In this document: in pieces, positions 11,924 through 21,667 of the stretch
Layout: every line of letters begins with the position of its first letter
Numbering within the stretch: the stretch's first letter is position 1
Origin: Cudoniella acicularis
Lineage: Eukaryota > Ascomycota > Leotiomycetes > Helotiales > Helotiaceae
Direction of reading: 5' to 3'
Length of the DNA stretch: 29,200 bases
Assembly: GCA_013054445.1 (NCBI GenBank)
Contig: JAAMPI010000655.1
Span: 1 to 29,200, forward strand
Translations under genes and position numbers: made by a program
Notes under the pieces: generated by a model
Databases searched by the model: none
Seen by the model: the letters and a program-made list of their open reading frames with translations, nothing else
What the model was told of the DNA's origin: nothing

Positions 11924-14579
11924 GGACGAAAATTCCTTCACGAATCGTGCCACTATCCTCATAATCCTCTCCGGCTCGGCTTCTATCCCGGTCAATACAT
12001 GACGGATGTAACAACGAGCATTGACGAAATGCAAGAAGACGGAAACCGGCAACGCTTTTGCCTCGAGCTTTAGTCGGAAGGTTCTCCGCGGCATTCGGCA
12101 CCTCATAGGCCATCCTGCGAATTCCAATGGTATGGGTCGGGTCAAAAGATGACTGATGAGCCAATCAATCTCGCCATTACCATGGAAACTGACGGATAAA
12201 TGTTCTTAATACCAACGAAATTGCACTTTGGTAGAGATATTTTACCCCTTGTAATGCACGTTCGACTCGATACTGAACAGTGGCTATTTGGTCAATGTTT
12301 TTGACAAAGAATCGAATCCGCCTCTTGTCAATTCAGCGCCTTTCCAACGAAACTTTTTGATGCGTTCGCATCGTCGTACGTTTAACCTTTTGTTTGCACA
12401 GTGTGCCAGTTGGGTCTAACATTTTCATCGTCCCATGTCGTTCTTTTTTTCCTGCACACTTACGATCGTCACCAAAGCATTAAATTTTTCCTTGCATTTC
12501 CTATGGTCATCACCCTTACTCGCTGTCGTCTCACGATCTCGAACCCCTTCTCACGCAATTCTCTAGTAACTCTCCATCGGCCCCCATGACCCAGATATCA
12601 TTCTATTCCTTGCAGAATATTGAATTGACGCCTGTTTCCCATTCCTCCATGTCCCGCGCGATACATCCATCGCCAATTGAAATTCGAGTTTTGCCTCTAT
12701 CCAACATCCCCCTTGTTTGCACCATTCTGCTGTTCCTCTTCTATTCCTTGAAACCAATCCGATCCCAACCGCTAGTGCAGTTAATGTCCACACAGTTCAG
12801 AACAAGACAAACATCCAGGCCTTCGCCCTCAATGCAACACGATATCTACTACCAACAACCTAGAGAGCGCCTCACTATGTACTTTGCACTCCAAGAACCT
12901 GGTATTCAGCCCCTGCATCTTCATTGCGACGACAAATCACGATGAGATATCCGAGCGCCATACAGCGTGCATGCGCGTTGAAATCCCTCTTTGGATAAAG
13001 CCGTTTCTTATCATCTACAGGCAGGCACCAACTTGACTCCTTACCCCTCACCCGCTACCAAAAATAACTCCCATAGACTTTCCGGAGGCATTTCCTTGTG
13101 GACCAAACTAGACTGATAGGCAATTCCCACCATTCAGCGTCGCACTTGGCTAAGAAAGCCACCAACAACATCACACCTTTGGTTACACACACTGAAAATG
13201 ATTTCCGCCGCCATAGAGAACAGCCTTCGCAACCCGCACCTTAAAAATCCAGTTTCCCACCAACTAACGGGGTTGATTCCCAAGCCACCAACATGAATAG
13301 CTCATGTCACATCCTAGCTATGAAAATCCAGCGCTTTCTCGCTTTCGGGCGAGGAGAAGCGAATTGCAGGGTTCTTTGTCGATGTCGTGCAACCACACCG
13401 CACCTCAAGCTCAAGGCTAGGAACCTTAGTCAAGATCTCAGCCCTGCTGCCCCGCTACCTTGCGCAATTATATCGATACTCTGCCGAGCTCTAGGATTCT
13501 TGAGTTCACCAAAATCCTTAAGGAAACTAGGGTTCCACGATCCATCCTTGGAAAGGCGTGCGGCACAGTTCAGATCAGTTGCGGCACGAGACGGGGTTGG
13601 CTGTTGAGTAGTGGAATTTCGGCATTCTCCTATACTACTGTAGGTGGACTGATACGAGATTGTGGCGTCCCCACCTTTCCCACTTCCCCGCAACTGAAAG
13701 ACGACCAAAGTTCCTCACGGCACGGGCACATGCGGGGCCATGTCCACGATTTCACTCGCTCAGATACGAAACACGGGACAAGAAAGCTTATAAATGAAAA
13801 CCTTATGGATAAGAGACAGGAGTTCCGTAAGGGTTTGTTCATCATCCAGAAGCGGACGGGTACGGTTTGATTGTCTCAGATCTTCTGTCTCCTTAACTTA
13901 ACTCCGAAATCTTGAACTTTGGTAAGGCTTAGTCGTCACATGCATGTATTACGCCCCGTTTCTCTTTCTTTAGCTGACTGCGTCTACAGCAACTGGGATC
14001 AGAGTTGAGATTGCTGGAGTAAAAAAAACATTTGAAAATATAATTGGCCGGGCGCATTTCACTAAGCATACCCTGCTCTTTTTTTTTTTTAGCACGAAAC
14101 CTCACCTTTCTCCAGACTTCAGACTTGAAAGGAAGGAGGGGCAAATTCTGCCATTCGCATTCTTCAGGTTTCTTCCCTGCTGCTCTGAAGCCACCACTCA
14201 TTCGTCTCAACATCGTGGTAAAGGGTCAAGTGCATCATACGAATTTGGGGTGGACGTGTAGGGCCTGTACATGACGTCGGAGTCCTCAATCAAAAAACTT
14301 GCAGATTTCAGACAAGCAAGCAATGCCACTGGTTCAAGGGGCCACAGGCAGGTACCAGCACAACGGTTACCCATGTCCCTGCTAGTTAGCAATACGTCGT
14401 CTTGACCTTCGCGTACTTCGATGCCGGTCACTGCAGAAAATACCAGAAATTAAGTTCATCTTCAGGAAAATCACCCAATATGGCAATATACTACATCCAG
14501 TCACAATCGCCGAAAACTCCTCCAACCGCTTTCTTTTCTACACATGTATGCACAACCTCCCTTCTCGCCACCAAAGAAG
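11924..14579. other. Gene-poor region downstream of eIF2B gamma
   Basis: This is 2.7 kb with only short frames. ATG-initiated ones include 12586-12945 (119 aa, one possible hydrophobic stretch VCTILLFLFYSL) and 13293-13607 (104 aa). Neither shows a recognisable domain. The stretch 12400-12600 is pyrimidine-rich on the plus strand, as in some fungal leaders, and a T(11) run occurs near 14080. A non-coding transcript is possible but unsupported. Confidence 0.45.
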
Positions 14580-14581
14580 TA

Positions 14582-14620
14582 AGAGTAGGGGCCACCACCA
14601 GCGGCCCATTAAGCGAAAAC
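14582..14620 (+). repeat. Left terminal inverted repeat of Tc1-like element
   Basis: It begins AGAGTAGGGGCCACCAC directly after a TA dinucleotide. It pairs with 15579-15617 with five mismatches. The outer 17 positions match perfectly, as expected of a transposase-recognised end. Confidence 0.9.
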
Positions 14621-14799
14621 CATGAAAATAAATCCCTTATTTTTAAAGCTTACTTTAATTACAATTCATATTATTTTAATCGGAAGATCGTTTGAATTAA
14701 TTAATAGTAACTAATCTACCTACTTTAATCACATCCTCGATTTTGCAGGCCAATTGCTCTATATAATACCGGAAGTCACGTGGGTCCACCTGGTCCTAA

Positions 14800-15494
14800 A
14801 GTTTTTGAATCTCCCTACACATATCTTCCCTATTTTTCGGAACGTACGGCAATTTCTTTAGCTCTTCCTTCATCCAGCGCCATGCCTTCTCAATTAGGTT
14901 CAAATCTAGTAAAGAAGGTAGCTAGGAAAAGCCTCGGATACTGTGTTATAGCCGTGGCAGTCAGGCCTTCCCCAAATACACCTTTAAACTGTTTTCTATA
15001 AAGATAAACTCTAGCCCGAGTTCGTCAAACAGCGAGAAAATAACAGGTTCGAGAACTTGTTTGAGGTACGCCTTCGAGCAAATACCCTTACGCCCAGGAA
15101 GCTTTTCCAAGAAGACCAATTCTGACTTATAATCCCACCCGATAGCCCCCCATATCATGACCGAGAACCTCCCAGACCTATATACCGACCTTATACAACT
15201 CGGACAGCGCTTTTCGTCCACCCGCCGTATAGCCCAGACCCTTCTACTCTTCCCAACTTCAAACGTAGCTTCGTCCGACCAAATAACCTTCTGCTAGTCT
15301 CCCCCGGGCTTGCCGTCATCCCTGTAGACTACATAGTCCGATGTCCCCCACCACCTGTGACTGAGCGCAAAAGCTAATCGTTTCTTGGCTTGTAGGTGTG
15401 ATATATAAGGTCGGGGGCACGCAATATAGCGACGGTAGCCTATTCGCCATTCTATTTGTAGGGGGAAAGGGGGGACTAAAGGTAATACCGTCAT
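14800..15494 (-). pseudogene. Tc1/mariner transposase remnant (DDE domain)
   Basis: Minus-strand fragments line up with the catalytic domain of Tc1-type transposases. In order: RPYISHLQAKKRLAFALSHRWW (about 15370-15420), then an in-frame TAG, KVIWSDEATF with the first catalytic Asp (near 15275), FSVMIWGAIGWDYKSELVFL (about 15120-15165), FIFIENSLKVYLGKA where the second catalytic Asp position reads Asn (near 15000), and LDLNLIEKAWRWMKEEL (near 14890) in a shifted frame. An internal stop, at least one frameshift, loss of a catalytic residue and no N-terminal DNA-binding domain make it non-functional. Several changes (Asp to Asn, His to Tyr, probable Trp to stop) are C-to-T or G-to-A transitions. 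Confidence 0.85.
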
Positions 15495-15578
15495 TCATCT
15501 TAAATTACACGATAATATAATTGTTGGTTGATTTAATAAGGTGAAAAAATAAGGTGTTGGAAATAGAGGCGTTTTCGC

Positions 15579-15617
15579 GTTCTCGCTTAGTGGGCCACGC
15601 GTGGTGGCCCCTACTCT
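15579..15617 (-). repeat. Right terminal inverted repeat of Tc1-like element
   Basis: Read on the minus strand it begins AGAGTAGGGGCCACCAC and is followed outward by TA. Its middle (GGGCCACGCGTGGTGGCCC on the plus strand) is itself nearly palindromic; the left copy has diverged there. Confidence 0.9.
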
Positions 15618-16768
15618 TACACCAAGTCAGGCCAGATTCTAGCCAACGTGTGCGTATTGTGACCACTTTGCCACAGCGGCCACATCAGCAGCGCGCCCTT
15701 TCACTCACAACGAATGGGTCAATTCTCACAGTCCTCCAATAGGACTTCACTTTACAAGCAACACATGTTTACTCTATTCTCTCATTCCTGCAGCGAGCTC
15801 ATTTCGACGACTGGGCCGCTTTGCTTTCTTGCAAAGAGTAGCCAGGATGGATCTTACCACTCCAGCGGTATTTCAATAACTTCTTTTGACGAAGCTCATT
15901 AGTTCTTTATGCTTCGCCCCGTGGTGTGTGTGCGTGTGCTATGGCCACGGAATATCTTCCATCCGGGTTTATTTGACAAGGTTCCATGTTTTATAGTGCT
16001 TCACAACTTGCACTTTACAACCGCGCTGCCGTGCTTCACCTTTTGCCTCTGTTATCCGTGTGTAGGCAGGGCTACCAAAGGACCCTGAGCGTGGCGTTCC
16101 TTGCTGTTGTCTCACACTGCCCCCACACCATCTCCCACGCTACATCTCAGGCTGTCGGCTTCCCTCGGACTTGCACGTTTTCACGTCCTTCTTCTGGCAT
16201 TCTGGCATAGGATACACGCAGGTCTGGCCTTGTCTTCTTCAGATCGTTCATTGCCGTATTGGTGGAAGACAGGAGTCCATGTCTGTTCTGGGAATCTGGG
16301 CCACCGGTGTCCCCGGCATGTAGCCTAATGCCGTGTTCATGACGGGTTTGGGCTTAGACTCTGGATTCCACGTTTTACGGCAGGTCGTTGCGTGCCTGTA
16401 TTGTATGTCAATGGCGATGGAAGACCCCTTAATCCTGTTAGTGGAAATATGATGGCTTTCGAAGTTCCAGATGGATGTGTATTTTGGAATACAGCCAGGT
16501 TGAGTGAGGTACTTTCTTCTGACACACACGAGTACTTCAATACCCCAGCTTCTCTAAATCACCCAGACTAAACTACCTTTTACGGTATTTCATTTTCTGT
16601 ATTATACTGTATGTATATTTCCATCTGAATAGGTGATCGATTGCCTCAATGCCATCATGCCCAACTGTGAAGTTTGAACATATTAGTACAATACAAGCAA
16701 GTTAAGAACTCAAATGTAGCTTAGCAGCTAGCTTCTTGTAAGACTTATTCTTACACGTATCTATGCCG

Positions 16769-16848
16769 TATAAAAAAAGGCTGCCAACTAACAACCAACA
16801 CTTCAACACACAGTATTACTCACTGAAGACTCACTCTCCGATATAAAA
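16769..16848 (+). promoter_or_regulatory. Candidate core promoter with two TATA-like boxes
   Basis: TATAAAAAAA lies at 16769-16778 and TATAAAA at 16842-16848. A C/A-rich, unstructured stretch (CAACAAACAGCAGCAAGCAC) typical of fungal 5' leaders runs up to ATG 16887. The arrangement looks like a plus-strand start region, but no transcript evidence is available. Confidence 0.35.
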
Positions 16849-16886
16849 AGTCCAACCAACACCTTGCAACAAACAGCAGCAAGCAC

Positions 16887-17147
16887 ATGATTCCAAGCCA
16901 TCTCATTCGTCCACCCTTTGACGTGATTGTCGAACATTTTGAGAGAAAAAAAGAAAATGCCAGGAGAACTGCTGTAGAAAGAGAAAAAATTTCATCAATA
17001 TCGCGTGTTTTACATGCAAGCGGTGACGGGGTGGGTGTGAGATCTCCGATCCAGGAAATGGGATGCGGAAGTGAGGTGGGAGAATGCCTGAATGCGGGGA
17101 TTGCTCCGGGCCAAACGGAGACGTGCCTGATGTATGTATATATGTAA
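16887..17147 (+). CDS. Hypothetical 86-aa ORF behind a TATA/leader region
   Basis: ATG 16887 follows the TATA-like boxes and C/A-rich leader at 16769-16886. The product starts MIPSHLIRPPFDVIV, has a basic, charged middle (HFERKKENARR) and a Gly-rich second half. No domain, signal peptide or membrane segment was recognised. It may be a chance frame within a non-coding or leader transcript; support rests only on the promoter-like context. Confidence 0.2.
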   Translation: MIPSHLIRPPFDVIVEHFERKKENARRTAVEREKISSISRVLHASGDGVGVRSPIQEMGCGSEVGECLNAGIAPGQTETCLMYVYM

Positions 17148-19913
17148 CTTGTTGGTACTGTATGTAGTTGGGAATAATTTTTGGGGGAAGTTCAGTTGCT
17201 TCAGGGAAGTATGTGACATTTTGCTATGTGCTGAGGGGAGGACTGAGAATTATGTTTTTGAGAAGAGAAAGTAAGGTGATGAATGAATGGAGAGAAGTTA
17301 AATTTGTAAACAATTTTGGGCCGCCGTTGAAATGATGAAGATGAGCAAACGAGCAATGAATGAATACAGTGGGACTCCAGCTGAGAGACGAAAAATTAGT
17401 GGAGATTGAAACACTGGGGAAGTGCATGTGGTGCGGAAAACTGTTGAAAGGAGAAGGAAGAAACAACGACATTCTGATCAAATAAGCGCTCCGCTCCAAT
17501 CGAACATAAAACCAACTCGACCCATCCATCGACTGCGAAATCGGCCATTTCCTCCTGAGAAACAACACCGCAGACATGTGCCAAGCTCTGAAATTTACGT
17601 TGTGTCACCCAAGGACTATTTGTATAATTGAAATACATTGTGTGACGTGAACCTGGTAAGAGATTGACCGTCGGGCTCTTCAGGCCGAAGCGGCAATGTC
17701 ATTAGTGCCTGCCAATAGAGCCATTAGTGACATATGAAGAGCGGAGAGATCAAGGGTATTCGAACCTCGCTGTATAAGGCACTCTTTGCTGCTGCCCAGC
17801 CATGTGAGTATGGTTAGGGCAAAAGGTATCTTCGTGGGCCTCCTCTTAAACAATCGGCCCGCCTTGGGCAGGTGGAAGGCCCCAAGTATAGTTTCCACAA
17901 TTCGGGTAATTTTCGCATCTTCTAAGTGTCCAAGGAAGGTTGCATCGGCAACCGTGATAGTAATATCGGTGCTGATAGCACATTATGTGTAAGTTGTCGT
18001 GTTGAAGATGTTAGACAATGAAGACGTATTGACAGGTGAAGAGGTGGATTTTTGACGAAAGAAGTTGAAGACGACGAAGAAATGTGTCTCGAGAAAGAAG
18101 AAAGATGGCAATTCTAGCAATTACTATCCTCTAGGGACACTTCCTTTATATGACCGGTGACAAGAAGCAGTCTCCTCGGGCCAGTCCCACAGACTTCTGC
18201 CGATTCCATGGCTATTTTGCCTTCAGTGAAATTCCGACAGGCAAGTTTTAACTGTTGGATGCTACATGTAATAAACTGCAGATATCGCCCAGGTCGCGGT
18301 GTATGACTGCTTGATGCCCCAGTATTAATCCAATACCATGGGTCTTTTACGGAAATCGCGGTTAGAGCGTTCCCACTTTCCTATTGAGGAGACTCTTTTG
18401 CGAATACCAACACTCGAGAGATGCCTTGTATGCCTGGAGTTATATAGTTGGCGTTTCAAGCGTTGAAGAATTCTCGGCATGGAACTGATATAGCGGCCTG
18501 TGGAACTATCACCGATGCATCCCCGATCAGAATACGGAGTCAAAGGGTGTGCCACACGAACCCCTTTTCTGTGTCGTTAAATGCCTCGAAAGGACGACTT
18601 GCTTGAAGCCTTTCTTCAAAGATTGGTTCATACTTCAAAATGGTCTTCTTGGTTGCGTGGTTTACAATTGACGAATCGCACATTATAGCAATCAAAACAA
18701 TTTTGATCAGAGGTCTAGATCCAGCCTAATAACTATCGCTAACCTACTGTTATTACCTCCGAGGTGGTGCATTTCGAATATCAGGCGTCAGCTCCATGTC
18801 AGTTGAAGTTCTTAGATAGCCGCTCACGACTTTCAACACCTAAATTGCTCGTTCTGCAAGTACTGTCGAAAATGGGGCATTTTGAGCTTGCCCGAATCAA
18901 GGAATTCAGACTGATTACAGTAAACTGGTGCCCACCGTGCCTCGACCTTGGGTTACTCGCCGCACATCCTTGTACGCTGCTGATGGACTTTATTCGCGAA
19001 CTTGCCGAAAAGAGCTGCAGGATGGGGCCGATAAGAAAAATACTTTGAAAACACGGGCCGTGAAATCGATCCCGTGGACTTGCTCCATGCTCCTTCGGCT
19101 GCAGCACGAGATCCGATTGAACACTGGCCAAATAGCACACTACTGCATGCAGCCATCAACATTCAAAGAGTGGAGAAGAGCCTCAATTTATGCAGCATTT
19201 TCACAAGAAAAGACTTTCATCAAGCAACACCCCGAGAATGGCCTCCAACTATTTGGTGGCAATACCTGTCATATTTGAAGGCGGGACGTGAAGCCTGACC
19301 GATGTCCTCTCTTCAAATAGTGTGGCCTAACGTGGGTTGTTATGCGGGATGCGGTGCTGTGAAGTTCGGGAGAACCCGTTAGACAAACGTATGAGGGGTT
19401 AATAAGGTTGTCTGGGGGTACAAACGGCCGCTGGGGCCTGAAGACTGGCCCCCCTCCCGACTGCCGTCAGGGTTATTGATTCTTGGCAACTTTTGACACC
19501 TGAATGAATAAATGGATTGAAGACTGACGCACAATTTATTGCCAGGATTGTTGGTGGCGGCTTGTGGCTTCGTCAGAATCGAGATCATTGGTCAAGCGAC
19601 CTTTTTTGAGATGTGAGACCGGCCGGGAGGCAAACCGTGCGCGATTGGGAGAATCATATCGGGTTCAGGACGAGTTCATTCAGCTTGTGTGAAATCGAAC
19701 CAGTAAAAAAAAAAAAGTGTGACTTTGCGCTTGTCACGTTGGTGGTACAGACTACGGTAGTAAGAACCGAACCGCAAGCGCGGGGCTTGTCTCGATTCCG
19801 GAGTCGAACTCAGCCAGGCTACACACCAAGCGGATCTGGTTAATAAGTATCAGGCCGTTGCTACTACCGGTAGATTGACATCGTTCACCCCGGAGCGCGG
19901 TACTCAGGAGGGT

Positions 19914-20108
19914 CTAAAATGTCAGCCACAAAAGCGCCAAAGAGGCCGTGCTCATAGGGACGCCAATCACCACCACCTTATCATGAGCATTGTTGGTGGC
20001 TCTCCCTCGTGATCTGCCAGGATACTGAGAGTGGTAAGGGTAAACGGCCTCGAAGTAAGGTAGGCACGAAAGTGCAGCAAAGAGCATCCCTGCCAGAAAA
20101 CCGACCAT
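19914..20108 (-). CDS. Hypothetical 64-aa ORF with hydrophobic N-terminus
   Basis: Minus-strand ATG at 20108. The product begins MVGFLAGMLFAALSCLPYF, which could act as a signal peptide or anchor. A Tyr/Arg-rich middle follows, and the C-terminus (VPMSTASLALLWLTF) is hydrophobic again. No family was recognised. It could be a small membrane or secreted protein, or a chance frame. Confidence 0.2.
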   Translation of the reverse strand: MVGFLAGMLFAALSCLPYFEAVYPYHSQYPGRSRGRATNNAHDKVVVIGVPMSTASLALLWLTF

Positions 20109-21341
20109 AAACTCGGCGTTAAGTATATTTGGAGAGGCTCTTCCAACAAACTGGAAACTGCCCAGGGATTTTGACGGTATTTAGATCAACCTGAGATCGC
20201 CGTTGCAGACAATCTGAGGTGGGCCTGTCGCTAGAGATGCGGGTGTTTCATGCAGGAACTGCTATCATTGGCGGCAAAGTGACACAACGTACAGTCTGTT
20301 ACCATATACAGTAATTAGACAGTGCGGCGTCGTGTCGTCGGATTTCCATTTTCAGATGCAGGCACCAATTCTCACAGTGGCTTTGACGTTCAAGTGTCTC
20401 GGCCACTTGTGCTATATGTCGACATCTGCCATCCCTTCGTTTGTTTGTGCCAGACGCGGGGTTGAGCATTCCTTGCCCCATTCCTTGCCTAAGACTCATG
20501 ATGAAGTGAAGCCTGTTGAGGTGTGGAATGTTAGATGGTCTGGTCAATGGTTTTTGGGAGTTGAATTTCACAACTCAACCAATCTCCCGCCTTGTGCAGG
20601 AACTATAATGCAAATACAAGTGGAGGAATAGCAATGTCATCTTATCTCGTCCAAGATGCCGGGGTCCGGAGATTGTGGATCTTGATACTAAGTCGATTGA
20701 GGAAAGAATATCTCAGTCCAGGCGGACCCGGGAGGGAGTCTCTGCTAGGAAATCGTCAGAAAAGCCACAAACATGTTCTGGCAAGATCCAAACGCCAGAG
20801 ACTAGCTCCATCTCACCTGCAATTCTTTCCCCAAAGGAGTTGTCGTCTTTTTCTTTTTCGACCCCGCAAACTGGTTTTGAGGCTGAACCAAACCACTTAG
20901 CAGCCATTTGTTAGCATGCAGGTTAGCTAGTTTCTCCATGCGAGATATTGGTCTAAAAGATAGACGCGCCCTGCCCAAGGGCTCCCTGGGAGTTCTGCAA
21001 GGTTCGCAGTATCCAGCATATAATCCTCCTCTTATATCCATACTTTTGTCGCGTGTTAAACTTGCGGGAGCATCTTCGGATCCCTTGCGCTTGCGGGTAG
21101 TGTTTTGTCCTCGATTGGGTTGAGTATCAGGTGGGAAAGTCCACGAACACGGTGATGGTCCTCGCAGGAAGACTGACGTCGGCGTAGGAAGGCATCATCC
21201 CTCACCTCGAGATCTAAAGAAATAGACTCCTCCCTCGCGGTCAACCAACATTCCTTCCAAAGAGCTTGCTTATCAAACCGATACGTGACTCACGACGCGA
21301 CTCACAGCCCCCCTCGCTCTTCAATAATTGAGCCTCATCTG

Positions 21342-21629
21342 GTAAGTCCTGTCTAGACATCTCTCTTTAGGTTGTCGTGATATCGTCGATCAAGTCAATA
21401 TCTTATTTTATTGTGCCTTGGGAGACGTACTTTCCTTTGATAAATGGCAGGGGACCTCTCCCTTTCTGTGCATCCATAAGCTTCTTGAAGGCCATTCACT
21501 CATTCCAAGGTCTACAGCACCGTCAGTCTTTTTCGAGCTTGAACACAATTATACACTACCAATTTACATACTGTCCATTCACCACTCCCTACTTTTCAAG
21601 TGGGAATCTCACTGACAATTTGGTTGTAG
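21342..21629 (+). promoter_or_regulatory. Candidate 5'-UTR intron of the BrlA-like gene
   Basis: A strong donor GTAAGT at 21342 pairs well with acceptor GGTTGTAG ending at 21629. A branch-like ACTGAC lies at 21611-21616, about 14 nt before the acceptor. Splicing would remove 288 nt, including the only ATG in this part of the leader, and leave a 38-nt leader segment before ATG 21668. The frame upstream of the donor has an in-frame TGA at 21329, so this would not extend the protein. Confidence 0.45.
21444..21479 (+). promoter_or_regulatory. uORF, 11 codons plus stop
   Basis: ATG 21444 encodes MAGDLSLSVHP and ends in TAA at 21477-21479, 188 nt before the main ATG and in another frame. It is the only ATG found between about 21370 and the main start. 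If the surrounding intron is not spliced it could restrain translation of the main frame. Confidence 0.4.
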
Positions 21630-21667
21630 ATATCCCGCCTTTTTGTACTTTCATCCAAACTTCAAAC

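Larger units (their letters stand above)
14582..15617 (-). mobile_element. Degraded Tc1/mariner-type DNA transposon
   Basis: A 1,036-bp element bounded by 39-bp terminal inverted repeats (14582-14620 and 15579-15617; 34 of 39 positions match, ends AGAGTAGGGGCCACCAC). It is flanked on both sides by TA (14580-14581 and 15618-15619), the target duplication expected of the Tc1/mariner superfamily. The minus strand carries a broken transposase. The element is shorter than full-length relatives and appears to have lost the helix-turn-helix part of its transposase, so it could move only with help, if at all. Confidence 0.9.
15620..21341. other. Long gene-poor upstream region of the BrlA-like gene
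   Basis: This is 5.7 kb without a convincing coding gene. Reading frames are short, scattered over all six frames and lack recognisable motifs. Items worth noting inside it are a TATA-plus-leader arrangement ahead of an 86-codon frame (16769-17147), a 64-codon minus-strand frame with a hydrophobic N-terminus (19914-20108), and an A(12) run near 19706. Overlapping short frames at 18764-19298 on the plus strand could be a decayed gene. It probably acts as the distal control region and perhaps leader of the BrlA-like gene (inference). Confidence 0.5.

Noticed and set aside
12586..12945. 119-codon plus-strand ORF with ATG
   Set aside because: Composition looks non-coding and no domain is seen, so it is only mentioned in the region entry.
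17224..17577. 117-codon minus-strand ORF with ATG
   Set aside because: The product is a Ser/Leu/Phe-rich translation of A/G-rich DNA, with no motif or promoter context.
17752..17775. tRNA B-box-like sequence on the minus strand (GGTTCGAATACC)
   Set aside because: The flanking bases do not form a T-arm stem, and no matching acceptor, anticodon arm or A box is found at the right distance.
18764..19298. Three overlapping plus-strand frames, possible decayed gene
   Set aside because: No motif survives inspection, and the ankyrin-like look of one short segment is too weak to report.
19795..19815. tRNA T-arm-like sequence on the minus strand (GAGTTCGACTCC)
   Set aside because: A local hairpin is possible, but the 5-bp T stem, the anticodon arm and acceptor pairing cannot be assembled.
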